Below, in pieces: positions 8,854 to 16,909 of a stretch of DNA of 64,000 nucleotides. Location of the stretch: assembly GCA_017404205.1 (NCBI GenBank), contig JAFRCV010000014.1, forward strand, positions 26,868-90,867, written 5' to 3'. The notes beneath the pieces were generated by a model. The model had not been told where the DNA came from and did not search any database. It saw nothing but the letters and a program-made list of their open reading frames with translations. The position numbers and the translations under genes were made by a program. Within the stretch, counting starts at the first letter, position 1; every line of letters starts with the position of its first letter. The DNA comes from Erysipelotrichaceae bacterium (GTDB taxonomy: Bacteria > Bacillota_I > Bacilli_A > Erysipelotrichales > Erysipelotrichaceae).

Positions 8854-10494
8854 ATGAACTTTATAAACAGAGCCTTTAAGAATGTTACAAGAAAATTGTC
8901 AAAAACAATTTTATTAACTTTGACATTTTTCTTAATTGGAAATCTTGTCATTATTGGTTTAGGCATTTCAAATGCTTCAGAAAATGCCAAAATATTGACA
9001 AGACAAAAGATGAGGGCAGTTGTTACATATCGCCTTGATCAAGATAAGATATGGCAACATGCCGAATCAATTACCGATGAGGATGAATTAAATGAATTCT
9101 ATCGTAATTATCCACGTATTAAATTAGAAGAAGTTAAAGCTTTCTTGGATGATGATAGAGTTAAAACAGCTAATTCTATTACAAATAATATGTGGTATCA
9201 AGATGCTGAAAAAACTTTAGATTATGTTCATTTAGGAAATCAAGCAGAGCAAAATATAGATGAAAGCAATGGCCAATCATGTTGGTATGAAAATGATGTT
9301 GAAAGATGTGAGACATATAGGCAACCGTTGTTCTTTATTAAAGCTAATATGTTCCCTAATATGATTGAATTTGAAGATGGCGATTATAAAATCGTTGATG
9401 GACGCTTCTATAATCAAGATGAAATTGACTCTGCTAAACTTGTTTGTGTTATATCTGAAGCATTAGCCAATACAAATAATTTAAGAGTTGGCGATAGCAT
9501 AAAACTTGGAATAGCTAATGTTGGAATATATTATCAAGAAATGGGTATAAGCCAAGAAGATGTAGATGTTGAATTTGAAGTAGTTGGCATCTATTCTCAT
9601 CATAATCAAATTACCCCTGATGCAAGCAACTACGATTATATTTCCCCATATGAAAATCCAGATAATATGATTTTCATGCCTACAACAAGTATGACTTTAG
9701 CAAATCTTCCAATAGCTCAAAAAGAATTTGATCACACTGCGCAAGAAGTAGCTGAATGGGGTGATGAAAACACTATTGCTTATTATAGCGATCCAAACAA
9801 TAGGCCAAGTGAAAGTAATTTAATGAATAATGTGTATATTGAAAATGCGACATTATTATTAACAGATCCATTAGATGTAGATAAATTTGTTGAAGATTAT
9901 AAAGACACAATAACTGAATTTACAATTCTTGATGCTAACAATGAAGAATTCAATCGTTTAGCTAAACCACTTGATACATTAAGCATGTATGCTGGCTTCA
10001 TCGTTAATCTTGTAGTAATAAACGCAATAGTAATCATCACATTAGTAACAGCTTTAACACTTAAGACAAGAGAATATGAAATTGGTGTTCTATTATCAAT
10101 CGGTGCTTCTAAATTAAAAGTTATTGGCCAATTCTTTGTGGAACTTGCATTAGTGGCAATACTTGGTTTCTCATTGTCGGTAGTTTCTGGAAGTTTGATT
10201 GCTAAACAAATAGGCAACACTGTTCTTGAATATCAGATTTCGACAAGTGATGTTACAGAGGACGAAGGTAATCATTATGTTATGTATGGTGATTATTATG
10301 ATCCTTGGAATAGTGACTATAGTGATGATGTAAGCTTAGAAGATTTAGTTAGCGAATATGAAGTAAATGTTTCTCCAGCAATTATTGGTGAAATTTATGC
10401 CTTAGGACTTGGCATTGTCTTAATATCAGTATTAATACCTTCGTTTATGATAATGCGTTACAATCCTAAGAAGATATTGATGAATCAAAACTAG
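8854..10494 (+). CDS. FtsX/MacB-like ABC transporter permease
   Basis: 546 residues. One N-terminal transmembrane helix (about 16-38, TILLTLTFFLIGNLVIIGLG), a large extracellular domain of some 330 residues, and three C-terminal helices (regions FIVNLVVINAIVIITLVTAL, FFVELALVAILGFSLSVVSG and IYALGLGIVLISVLIP) give the classical FtsX/MacB topology. The cytoplasmic coupling region KTREYEIGVLLSIGASKLKVIGQF is the conserved FtsX motif. These permeases transmit ATPase movement to the outer face, either to export a substrate or to control a cell-wall hydrolase. Adjacent PASTA and LolD-type genes make a cell-wall role attractive but unproven. Confidence 0.87.
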   Translation: MNFINRAFKNVTRKLSKTILLTLTFFLIGNLVIIGLGISNASENAKILTRQKMRAVVTYRLDQDKIWQHAESITDEDELNEFYRNYPRIKLEEVKAFLDDDRVKTANSITNNMWYQDAEKTLDYVHLGNQAEQNIDESNGQSCWYENDVERCETYRQPLFFIKANMFPNMIEFEDGDYKIVDGRFYNQDEIDSAKLVCVISEALANTNNLRVGDSIKLGIANVGIYYQEMGISQEDVDVEFEVVGIYSHHNQITPDASNYDYISPYENPDNMIFMPTTSMTLANLPIAQKEFDHTAQEVAEWGDENTIAYYSDPNNRPSESNLMNNVYIENATLLLTDPLDVDKFVEDYKDTITEFTILDANNEEFNRLAKPLDTLSMYAGFIVNLVVINAIVIITLVTALTLKTREYEIGVLLSIGASKLKVIGQFFVELALVAILGFSLSVVSGSLIAKQIGNTVLEYQISTSDVTEDEGNHYVMYGDYYDPWNSDYSDDVSLEDLVSEYEVNVSPAIIGEIYALGLGIVLISVLIPSFMIMRYNPKKILMNQN

Positions 10495-10502
10495 GAGGCC
10501 TT

Positions 10503-11177
10503 ATGTCAGAAATATTAAAATTAGAAAATATTAATTATTCATATATTGATGGTGGATACGAAAGACAAATATTAAAAGATTTATCTTATAGTTTTGATGA
10601 AGGAAAATTCTATACAATACTTGGACCATCTGGTTCTGGTAAGACAACTTTACTTTCAATAATTGCTGGTCTAGATAACGCTAAAAGTGGAAATATCTAT
10701 TTTAAAGGAAAAGATTTAAAAGAAATCGGTCTTCACAAATATAGAAGAAATGATATTTCAATTGTTTTCCAACAATATAATTTGATTTCCTATCTAACAG
10801 CTGTTGAAAATGTTATGTTGGCAATGGCTGAAACCGATAATGATTTGCCAAAAGATAAAAAGACAGTAGCTTATAACTTACTAGAAAGATTTGGTATCGT
10901 TAAGACAAAAGCTGATCGACTAGTTACGCAATTATCAGGTGGTGAACAGCAAAGAGTTGCTATCGCAAGATCTTTAGCTAGTAATGTTAATTTAATTTTT
11001 GCGGATGAACCAACTGGTAATCTTGATACAGCAACCGAAAAAGAAATCATTGAAATCTTTAAACAATTAGCACATGAATATGGGAAGACAATTATCGTTG
11101 TTACACACTCAGACGCCGTATCTGAGATGTCTGACCAAAGAGTTGTACTAAAAGATGGTACTTTAAGCGAAATGTAA
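10503..11177 (+). CDS. LolD/MacB-type ABC ATPase
   Basis: 224 residues, the usual size for the family. Walker A GPSGSGKTT starts at residue 41; the Q-loop region VFQQYNLISYLTAVENVML, the signature LSGGEQQRVAIARSLA, Walker B LIFADEPTGNLD and the H-loop VVTHS are all intact. It is the ATPase of the preceding FtsX-like permease, 8 bases downstream with AGGAGG before the start. A terminator follows, so the PASTA-permease-ATPase unit ends here. Confidence 0.92.
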   Translation: MSEILKLENINYSYIDGGYERQILKDLSYSFDEGKFYTILGPSGSGKTTLLSIIAGLDNAKSGNIYFKGKDLKEIGLHKYRRNDISIVFQQYNLISYLTAVENVMLAMAETDNDLPKDKKTVAYNLLERFGIVKTKADRLVTQLSGGEQQRVAIARSLASNVNLIFADEPTGNLDTATEKEIIEIFKQLAHEYGKTIIVVTHSDAVSEMSDQRVVLKDGTLSEM

Positions 11178-11178
11178 G

Positions 11179-11203
11179 AGGGATGAGATATCATCCCTTT
11201 TTT
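11179..11203 (+). terminator. Rho-independent terminator after the PASTA-FtsX-LolD unit
   Basis: AGGGATGA (11179-11186) pairs with TCATCCCT (11191-11198) around a GATA loop, followed by a T run to 11203. Confidence 0.88.
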
Positions 11204-11205
11204 AA

Positions 11206-11214
11206 TGCTAAAAT
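11206..11214 (+). promoter_or_regulatory. Extended -10 promoter of yhfZ (probable leaderless mRNA)
   Basis: TG-C-TAAAAT lies directly after the upstream terminator and 6 bases before the yhfZ ATG at 11221. The expected transcription start therefore falls at the start codon, and there is no room for a ribosome site. Confidence 0.55.
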
Positions 11215-11220
11215 AGAATT

Positions 11221-12141
11221 ATGATAAAAGAGCAACTCTTAAGTAAAAATGGCACAGCAACAATGAAACTTTCAAGGGAGCTTTTAAAGTATTCAATTGG
11301 TGAGCGAATTCCTACAATAAGCGAATTTGTTGAAAATATTCATCTTGCAAGAGGAACAATTCAAAATGCTCTAAGAAACCTTGTTGATTCTAAGGCAATT
11401 GCCTTTGAATCAAAAGGTCATATGGGTTCATATATTATCAAGAAGAATAATTCTGTTCTTTTAGAATTTGCAGGAATAGGCAATGTTGTTGGTGCTATGC
11501 CTTTACCATATTCAAAAAGATATGAAGGATTAGCGTCAGGAATAATTATCTCTGCAGAGAACCAAAATAAAATGCCTATTAATTTAGCTTATATGCGTGG
11601 TGCTAAAAATAGAATTATGATGGTTGAAAAAGGTCGCTATGATTTTGCGATTGTATCGCGCTATGCAGCAGAGAAATACATAAGCGATAATGATTCAATG
11701 GAAATAATAATTGGTTTTGGTGAAGATAGCTATACTGGAAAACATGTAATAATGTTCCATAGCAACAAGACAAAAGAAATTCAAAACGGTATGCGTGTAG
11801 GAATTGATGAAGATTCTTATGATCAAATGTTTTTAACAAAAAATGTCTGTAAAGGCAAAAAGGTTGAATATGTACCAATCGATTATTCAAGAACAATAGA
11901 ACTAATTAAACATGGCGACATTGACGCCACTATCATGAATATTGATGAAGTAATTGACAAGAAACAAAACATTAATTGTGTAGATATTAAGGGCTACAAC
12001 AAGAAGAATACTGAGGCCGTTATTGTCGTTAGCAAAGGAAATGAGGGGCTAAAAAGTGTTCTATGTGAAGCCATTGATAAAAAAACAGTATTAAATATTC
12101 AAAAATTAGTTCTGGAAGATAAGATAATTCCTCGTTACTAA
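11221..12141 (+). CDS. yhfZ: YhfZ-like regulator: winged helix plus periplasmic-binding-like ligand domain
   Basis: 306 residues. Residues about 15-80 hold a GntR-like winged helix (GERIPTISEFVENIHLARGT, then IQNALRNLVDSKAIAFESKG). The rest resembles the YhfZ C-terminal domain, a periplasmic-binding-like sensor (GMRVGIDEDSYDQMFL, YVPIDYSRTIELIKHGDIDATIMNIDEVI). In E. coli yhfZ is the last gene of the yhf operon; here it lies upstream of the other yhf homologues, reads in the same direction, and has its own promoter. It is the likely local regulator of the operon and may bind the inverted repeat at 12193-12208. Ligand unknown. Confidence 0.82.
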   Translation: MIKEQLLSKNGTATMKLSRELLKYSIGERIPTISEFVENIHLARGTIQNALRNLVDSKAIAFESKGHMGSYIIKKNNSVLLEFAGIGNVVGAMPLPYSKRYEGLASGIIISAENQNKMPINLAYMRGAKNRIMMVEKGRYDFAIVSRYAAEKYISDNDSMEIIIGFGEDSYTGKHVIMFHSNKTKEIQNGMRVGIDEDSYDQMFLTKNVCKGKKVEYVPIDYSRTIELIKHGDIDATIMNIDEVIDKKQNINCVDIKGYNKKNTEAVIVVSKGNEGLKSVLCEAIDKKTVLNIQKLVLEDKIIPRY

Positions 12142-12153
12142 GAACTGTAAGGG

Positions 12154-12208
12154 TTTACAAAGCTATATAAAATGATAAAATGATATATGTAAATACAAAA
12201 ATTTGTAT
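12154..12208 (+). promoter_or_regulatory. Promoter and candidate YhfZ operator of the yhf operon
   Basis: TTTACA (12154-12159) and TAAAAT (12176-12181) are 16 bases apart. Just downstream, an inverted repeat with arms ATACAAA (12193-12199) and TTTGTAT (12202-12208) is centred where the transcript should begin, ending 6 bases before the ATG at 12215. Its position suits a repressor site; YhfZ is the nearest candidate protein. The pairing is seen directly, the assignment is inference. Confidence 0.5.
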
Positions 12209-12214
12209 ATTCGT

Positions 12215-12634
12215 ATGAAAAAAGAAACAAAGTGTTACCGTTGTGGTAAGGTACATGAAATCAATTATAAAAATGTAAGCGAAATAATTTCATGTAGTCA
12301 CTGTCATCAACAAATGAAAATTACCAAAAAGAGCGAAAAAAGAGTCCGCTTTATGCGTTATGCTTTTGTTTTTTTGGTTTGCTTAGTATTCGCAATCGGA
12401 ACATATAGTCTTACTAAAGATAATATGATAATCTTATTGGTTGTTTTGACAGCAGGATTATTATTAGCTAATGTTGCCGACAAAGTATGCCTTGTTTTAA
12501 CTTATTGGATATTTGGACTGGAATATGAAGAATACCACGAAGAAAAGAAAAGTAAAAAAGAAATAAGAAAAGAAAATATCGAGAAGAATAAAAAGAAGGA
12601 GAATGGTTTCTTTAAGAAACTATTTAAGAAATAA
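12215..12634 (+). CDS. Small zinc-ribbon membrane protein at the head of the yhf operon
   Basis: 139 residues from the ATG at 12215; a TTG 12 bases upstream is also in frame but overlaps the inverted repeat. A zinc ribbon is formed by CYRC (residues 7-10) and CSHC (27-30). Two transmembrane helices follow (about 47-67 and 71-95), then a very Lys/Glu-rich cytoplasmic tail ending in FFKKLFKK. I do not recognise a family. Its position between the operon promoter and yhfY, 1 base from the yhfY start used here, suggests it belongs to the operon, but it has no E. coli yhf counterpart. Confidence 0.6.
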   Translation: MKKETKCYRCGKVHEINYKNVSEIISCSHCHQQMKITKKSEKRVRFMRYAFVFLVCLVFAIGTYSLTKDNMIILLVVLTAGLLLANVADKVCLVLTYWIFGLEYEEYHEEKKSKKEIRKENIEKNKKKENGFFKKLFKK

Positions 12635-12635
12635 T

Positions 12636-13022
12636 ATGGATTTTACTGAAAGATTTGCCTTATATAAAGAGGGTGGAATGATCGATGACAATGATATAGA
12701 AGATTTAAATGCTGTCATTAAATTATTCAAAGATGAATACGGAGTTACATTAGAAGAAGAAAACGCTTCAATGTTTATCGCCCATTTATGCGCAGCATAT
12801 GGTCGTATTGATAGTGGTGAAAATATAGATGAACTTCCTAGTGAGGTAGTTGATGAACTAAAGTCATTACCTACATATGATCTCTCGTTAGAGATCTTAG
12901 ACAAAGTTATGAAAGTAACCAAGAATGCCTTGAACGATATTGAACAAGGTTATGCGTTACTTCATATAAATAACATAATTGCTCAACTTCAACAAAGTGG
13001 TGAATGGCACACTACCAAGTAA
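12636..13022 (+). CDS. yhfY: YhfY-like stand-alone PRD domain protein
   Basis: 128 residues from the ATG at 12636. An in-frame ATG at 12603 would overlap the previous gene and sits too close to AAGGAG to use it well. The protein is helical throughout and resembles a PTS regulation domain (PRD): MFIAHLCAAYGRIDSGENIDEL, with the conserved His in IAHL, then a second part with VMKVTKNALNDIEQGYALLHI. PRD domains normally regulate sugar operons when phosphorylated on His by PTS proteins. E. coli YhfY is likewise a single PRD-like protein in the yhf operon. A PTS-linked input into this operon is inferred. Confidence 0.7.
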   Translation: MDFTERFALYKEGGMIDDNDIEDLNAVIKLFKDEYGVTLEEENASMFIAHLCAAYGRIDSGENIDELPSEVVDELKSLPTYDLSLEILDKVMKVTKNALNDIEQGYALLHINNIIAQLQQSGEWHTTK

Positions 13023-13058
13023 GCTAGGCAATAATAAAAAAATTAAAAGGAGAAAAAA

Positions 13059-14372
13059 ATGGTTACAGAATTTGTATTTCCACAATTGCTTAGAACTATC
13101 GTTTTAGTAGCAATCGCTGCGTGGGCAAGTTTACTTTCTCACAAATGTATTTCTAACTTTAATGATGGTGCTAGACCTGTATTCCCTGAACTAATGGAAG
13201 GCAGAATGACTCGTCCAGAATTCGCTGTTGTTGTAACAGGTATGGGTATTGGCTGGGTTATGGCTGGTTTCAACCAATGGTTAGCTACAGGTTTAATCGC
13301 ATGTCACTTAATCTTAATCGCAACTGACTGTATTGGTGCTTGGTCTCCAAATAAGTGGGTTGCTATTGGTTTAGGTGCTGCTTATGGTTTGGTATGTGCT
13401 TATGGAACACAAGGTATCGCTGCAGTATTCAATGCTCTACCTTATAACTTCCTTAACGATTTAACAAACATCACTACACCAGTTCTTCCAATCTTCTGTA
13501 TGTATCCAGCAGTTGCCATCGCTGGTCAATTCGGAGCTAAGAGAGGAATCATCTCTGGTGTAATCACTGCTGTTGTTTACATTGCTTGCACAATTATCGG
13601 CAAAGTAACAGTTGGTAGCGTTTCAGTAGCATTATATCCATACACATTCGCTATGTTAGCTGGTATGGTATGTCTAGTTATTTATGCTGTTAGAGCTTCT
13701 AAGAAGTCTGAAGCAGTTGAAACTAGCGAAGAAGAAGAAAACTTATTCACTAAGAATGCTGAAAGAATCAAAGGCAACTGGGTTTACCTTTGCGTTCAAG
13801 GTGCTTTAAATGCTTTAGGTATTAAAGTTTTAGCACAAGCTTATCAACCAATCATTCTTGCTTCTGCAATTACTGGTGGTGATATGTCTATCTTCTACTT
13901 AGCAATGATTGGTGTTATTTTCGCATTCATTCCACTAATCGTTTCTACATCATTAGCTACAGGTGTTTATCAAGCAGTAGGTCTAACAACAGTTATGTTA
14001 GTTGGTGCTTTAATTCCAGATTCAGTTTGGTTCTTAGCTCCAGTTGCAGGTTTCTGCGTTGAATTCATTGAAATTCAATTATTAGGTCTATTAGGTAAAG
14101 GCTTAGCTAAATTCCCTGAACTTTCTAAATGTGGTGATCATATTCGTGATGCAATGATTTCTTGTACAACAATCGCTCTATTAATCGGCTCATTCATGGC
14201 TGGTAATGCTATTTGGGGTGCTGTAGGTCTAATGGGCGTTGGTGCATTCTACACATTAAACGAAGTAACAGGACAAAGAGTTCCAAAGACTGCTATAGGT
14301 CCTTTAGCTGCAGTAGCTGTAGGTATTCTATACAACTTAGCAATCTTATTACACCTAGTTACATTAGGTTAA
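13059..14372 (+). CDS. yhfT: YhfT-family membrane transporter-like protein
   Basis: 437 residues, close to E. coli YhfT. About eleven to twelve hydrophobic segments are separated by short loops. N-terminal SHKCISNFNDGARPVFPELMEGRM, glycine-rich helices such as GKGLAKFPELSKCGDHIRDA, and a short charged stretch near residue 225 (SEEEENLF) can be seen. The family is unassigned experimentally; its topology and operon place make it the probable importer or exporter of the pathway substrate. It has a strong ribosome site AAAAGGAGA. Its codons are richer in C and G than those of neighbouring genes, consistent with high expression. Confidence 0.85.
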   Translation: MVTEFVFPQLLRTIVLVAIAAWASLLSHKCISNFNDGARPVFPELMEGRMTRPEFAVVVTGMGIGWVMAGFNQWLATGLIACHLILIATDCIGAWSPNKWVAIGLGAAYGLVCAYGTQGIAAVFNALPYNFLNDLTNITTPVLPIFCMYPAVAIAGQFGAKRGIISGVITAVVYIACTIIGKVTVGSVSVALYPYTFAMLAGMVCLVIYAVRASKKSEAVETSEEEENLFTKNAERIKGNWVYLCVQGALNALGIKVLAQAYQPIILASAITGGDMSIFYLAMIGVIFAFIPLIVSTSLATGVYQAVGLTTVMLVGALIPDSVWFLAPVAGFCVEFIEIQLLGLLGKGLAKFPELSKCGDHIRDAMISCTTIALLIGSFMAGNAIWGAVGLMGVGAFYTLNEVTGQRVPKTAIGPLAAVAVGILYNLAILLHLVTLG

Positions 14373-14393
14373 TTATTTTAGGAGGCTTTCTGA

Positions 14394-14771
14394 ATGAAGA
14401 TTGAATGTTGTGGTTTAACTGCCACTCAAACAAAGCAAATTATCGACAAAGAATTTGCTGATAAAGTTGAAACATTGACAGATCCAGATATGATTGCCGC
14501 AAGGAAAGTCAAGGCTGGTGAAGTTGATTATTATTTAGGTAGTTGTATGACTGGTGGAGGCGGCTCTTTAGCTACTGCCATTATGGTACTTGGCTACAGT
14601 AATTGTTTAGTTGTTTCTAAACAAGGAAATTGTCCAAATAGTCAACAAATTCGTCACATGGTTTACAGTGGCAATCACAAGGCATTTGGTTATGTAAAGT
14701 CACATACTGAACAAGTTGTGCCTGCATTGGTAAAAGCTTTAGTTGATAAAGCTGAAGGAAAGCCAGAATAA
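14394..14771 (+). CDS. yhfU: YhfU-like DUF2620 protein
   Basis: 125 residues (E. coli YhfU is of similar size). Distinctive features are CCGLTATQT near the start, the glycine-rich stretch GSCMTGGGGSLATAI and KQGNCPNSQQIRHMVYSG. This is the DUF2620 family, a small cytoplasmic protein found in yhf operons and of unknown function; it vaguely resembles nucleotide- or phosphate-binding small folds. Start supported by AGGAGG 8 bases upstream. It ends 7 bases before a long perfect hairpin that separates it from php. Confidence 0.83.
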   Translation: MKIECCGLTATQTKQIIDKEFADKVETLTDPDMIAARKVKAGEVDYYLGSCMTGGGGSLATAIMVLGYSNCLVVSKQGNCPNSQQIRHMVYSGNHKAFGYVKSHTEQVVPALVKALVDKAEGKPE

Positions 14772-14778
14772 AGAAAGG

Positions 14779-14810
14779 AATACAGGCGTTTCAAAAGAAA
14801 CGCCTGTATT
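14779..14810 (+). promoter_or_regulatory. Perfect 14-bp intercistronic hairpin between yhfU and php
   Basis: The arm AATACAGGCGTTTC (14779-14792) pairs perfectly with GAAACGCCTGTATT (14797-14810) over an AAAA loop. It is the most GC-rich stem seen between genes here. No T tract follows, so it is not a standard terminator. The only good Shine-Dalgarno-like sequence (AAGAAAGGAA, 14771-14780) lies before the stem and the php ATG lies 10 bases after it, so folding the stem would bring the two close together. It may instead protect mRNA ends or mark a processing site. Confidence 0.8.
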
Positions 14811-14820
14811 ATTGAATGAT

Positions 14821-15738
14821 ATGATACAAACAGTTTTAGGAAACATTGAACCAAGCAAGTTAGGAAAAACACTTGCTCATGAACATTTCATCTTAGATTT
14901 AGACTGGGTTAGAAAAGATGGATATTCATATATTTTTGATGTTGAAGAAGTTATTCCAGAAATTAAACAAATGATGGCTCAAGGCATTGAAAGTGCTTTT
15001 GAAGTTTCAACTATTGATATGAAAAGAGATGTCAACAAATTAAAAGAAATCTCTTTAAAGACAGGTTTAAATATTGTTTGTTCAACAGGATATTATCTAT
15101 CTGAATATCATCCTGAATGGTTAAATAAGGCAAGCGAAGAAGAAATCGCTGAAGTATATATTAAAGAATTAACTAGCGGGATTGATGGAAGTGATATTAA
15201 AGCTGGTTTAATTGCTGAAATAGCTTCTAGCCCAAAAGAATTTGTTGGAAACGAAAAGAAAATTCTTAAGGCAGCAGGAATCGCTAGTAAAAAGACTGGT
15301 TTCGCTGTTTCAACACATACAGGAAGAGTTAACGCAATTGAAACTATTGAAACATTGTTAAATGAGGGCGTTAATCCCGATAAGATTATTATTGGTCATC
15401 AAGATTTAATTGATGATCACGAATATCATTTATCATTATTAAAATATGGCGTTAATATCGCTTTTGATACTTGTGGCAAAACGGTATATATGAAAGATGA
15501 AGTAAGAGCTTTAAATGCTTTAAAACTTGTAGAAAAAGGATATGAAGATCATTTACTATTATCGAATGATGTTTCTCGTCATACATATTTCACAAGCTTT
15601 GGTAAAAAAGGTTATTTAGCAGTAATGGATAGCGTAGTTCCGCTTATGAGAGAATATGGAATTAAAGAAGAAATAATTAATAAATTTTTAATAGATAATC
15701 CAGCACGAATTGTAAATAATCCATTAGTAAAGGAGTAA
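14821..15738 (+). CDS. php: Phosphotriesterase homology protein (Php/YhfV)
   Basis: 305 residues from the ATG at 14821; in-frame TTG codons at 14812 and 14743 also exist but the homology starts at QTVLGNIEPSKLGKTLAHEH. The amidohydrolase metal site is visible: HxH at residues 20 and 22, Glu133 in GLIAEIA at the bridging-ligand position, His166 in STHTGR, His194 in IIGHQD and Asp in LLLSNDV. PHP proteins use Glu where true phosphotriesterases use a carboxylated Lys. The natural substrate is unknown. In the operon it is expected to hydrolyse an ester, lactone or phosphoester intermediate made or imported by the other Yhf proteins. Confidence 0.88.
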   Translation: MIQTVLGNIEPSKLGKTLAHEHFILDLDWVRKDGYSYIFDVEEVIPEIKQMMAQGIESAFEVSTIDMKRDVNKLKEISLKTGLNIVCSTGYYLSEYHPEWLNKASEEEIAEVYIKELTSGIDGSDIKAGLIAEIASSPKEFVGNEKKILKAAGIASKKTGFAVSTHTGRVNAIETIETLLNEGVNPDKIIIGHQDLIDDHEYHLSLLKYGVNIAFDTCGKTVYMKDEVRALNALKLVEKGYEDHLLLSNDVSRHTYFTSFGKKGYLAVMDSVVPLMREYGIKEEIINKFLIDNPARIVNNPLVKE

Positions 15739-15742
15739 GCAT

Positions 15743-16909
15743 ATGTTTTTAAATAGATTAATAGAAAACAACCAAAGCTTAGTTAAGTGTGCTTTTGATT
15801 TACATAAGGAAGGTTTAATCTTACCAGATACGTATGTTTTAGATTTAGACCAAATTGTTGAAAACGGTAAAATCATGAAGGAAGAAGCAGATAAATATGG
15901 AATTGATCTATATTTCATGCTTAAACAAATTGGTCGTAATCCTGAGGTTGCGAAAGCATTAATGGATGTTGGATTTAAAGGCGCTGTTACAGTTGATTAT
16001 AAAGAAGCATTATGCATGATTGATAATAATATTCATATTTGTAATGTTGGTCATTTAGTACAAATTCCAAATGCAGCACTTGCGAGAATTGTTGCGGCCA
16101 AGCCTGATTATATAACTGTCTATTCATATGATAAGATTCTTCAAATCAATGATATGGCAAGCAAATACCACCGTATTCAAAAACTTTTGATTAGACTATC
16201 TGATGAAGATTCTAATTTATATTCTGGACAAGAAGCAGGTTTTAATACTAAGGAACTTTCTTCTCTTTTAGATAAAATAGAAAAACTTGAAAATGTCGAA
16301 TTTGGAGGCATAACTGTTTTTCCAGCATTATTATTTGATAGTGATAAAAAAGAAATTGTACCAACAGATAATGTTAAAGCTATCAATCGAGGAATCAATA
16401 TCTTAAATGAAAAAGGTTACAAAGACTACAATATTAATCTTCCAAGTGCTACATGTAAGACTTCTATGTCCTTAATACATAAACTTAAAGGAAATAGTGG
16501 CGAACCAGGACATGGCTTAACTGGCACAACCCCTTTGCATAAAGAGTTAGCACAAGAAGAAAAAGTTGCATATATTTATGTATCAGAAATATCACATAAT
16601 TATTTAGATAAAGCATACTGTTATGGAGGTGGCCATTATCGCCGCTCACATATGGAAAACGCTTTGGTTGGAAGCAACTTCAACAATATGGAGCTTGATA
16701 GGGTTGCCCCACCAAGTGATGAATCAATCGATTATCATTTTGAACTTGAACATAACCATAATGTTAGCGATACTGTATTAATGGCTTTTAGAACACAAAT
16801 CTTTACAACAAGATCACATGTTGCTGTCGTAAAAGGAATAAGTAAAAATAAACCGCAAGTTTTAGGTATTTATAATGCTTTTGGTGAAAAGGTAGGAAAG
16901 AATTGGTGA
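15743..16909 (+). CDS. yhfX: YhfX-like PLP enzyme of the alanine racemase fold
   Basis: 388 residues. The N-terminus carries the alanine-racemase/ODC-type PLP lysine, Lys61 in YFMLKQIGRNP. Further features are GFKGAVTVDYKEAL, VQIPNAALARIVAAKPDYITVYS and the C-terminal GGGHYRRSHMENAL. Enzymes of this fold racemise or decarboxylate amino acids using pyridoxal phosphate; the YhfX reaction has not been clearly assigned. It follows php by 4 bases and its TGA stop overlaps the ATG of the next gene, so translation is coupled. Together with YhfS it gives the operon two different PLP enzymes, pointing to an amino-acid or amine substrate. Confidence 0.85.
   Translation: MFLNRLIENNQSLVKCAFDLHKEGLILPDTYVLDLDQIVENGKIMKEEADKYGIDLYFMLKQIGRNPEVAKALMDVGFKGAVTVDYKEALCMIDNNIHICNVGHLVQIPNAALARIVAAKPDYITVYSYDKILQINDMASKYHRIQKLLIRLSDEDSNLYSGQEAGFNTKELSSLLDKIEKLENVEFGGITVFPALLFDSDKKEIVPTDNVKAINRGINILNEKGYKDYNINLPSATCKTSMSLIHKLKGNSGEPGHGLTGTTPLHKELAQEEKVAYIYVSEISHNYLDKAYCYGGGHYRRSHMENALVGSNFNNMELDRVAPPSDESIDYHFELEHNHNVSDTVLMAFRTQIFTTRSHVAVVKGISKNKPQVLGIYNAFGEKVGKNW

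Noticed and set aside
14779..14810. Hairpin as a rho-independent terminator
   Set aside because: No T tract follows (ATTATTGAATG) and php lies within 11 bases with the same operon on both sides.
14743..14820. Longer php protein starting at the TTG at 14743
   Set aside because: It would translate through the perfect hairpin and add a tail not expected for the family.
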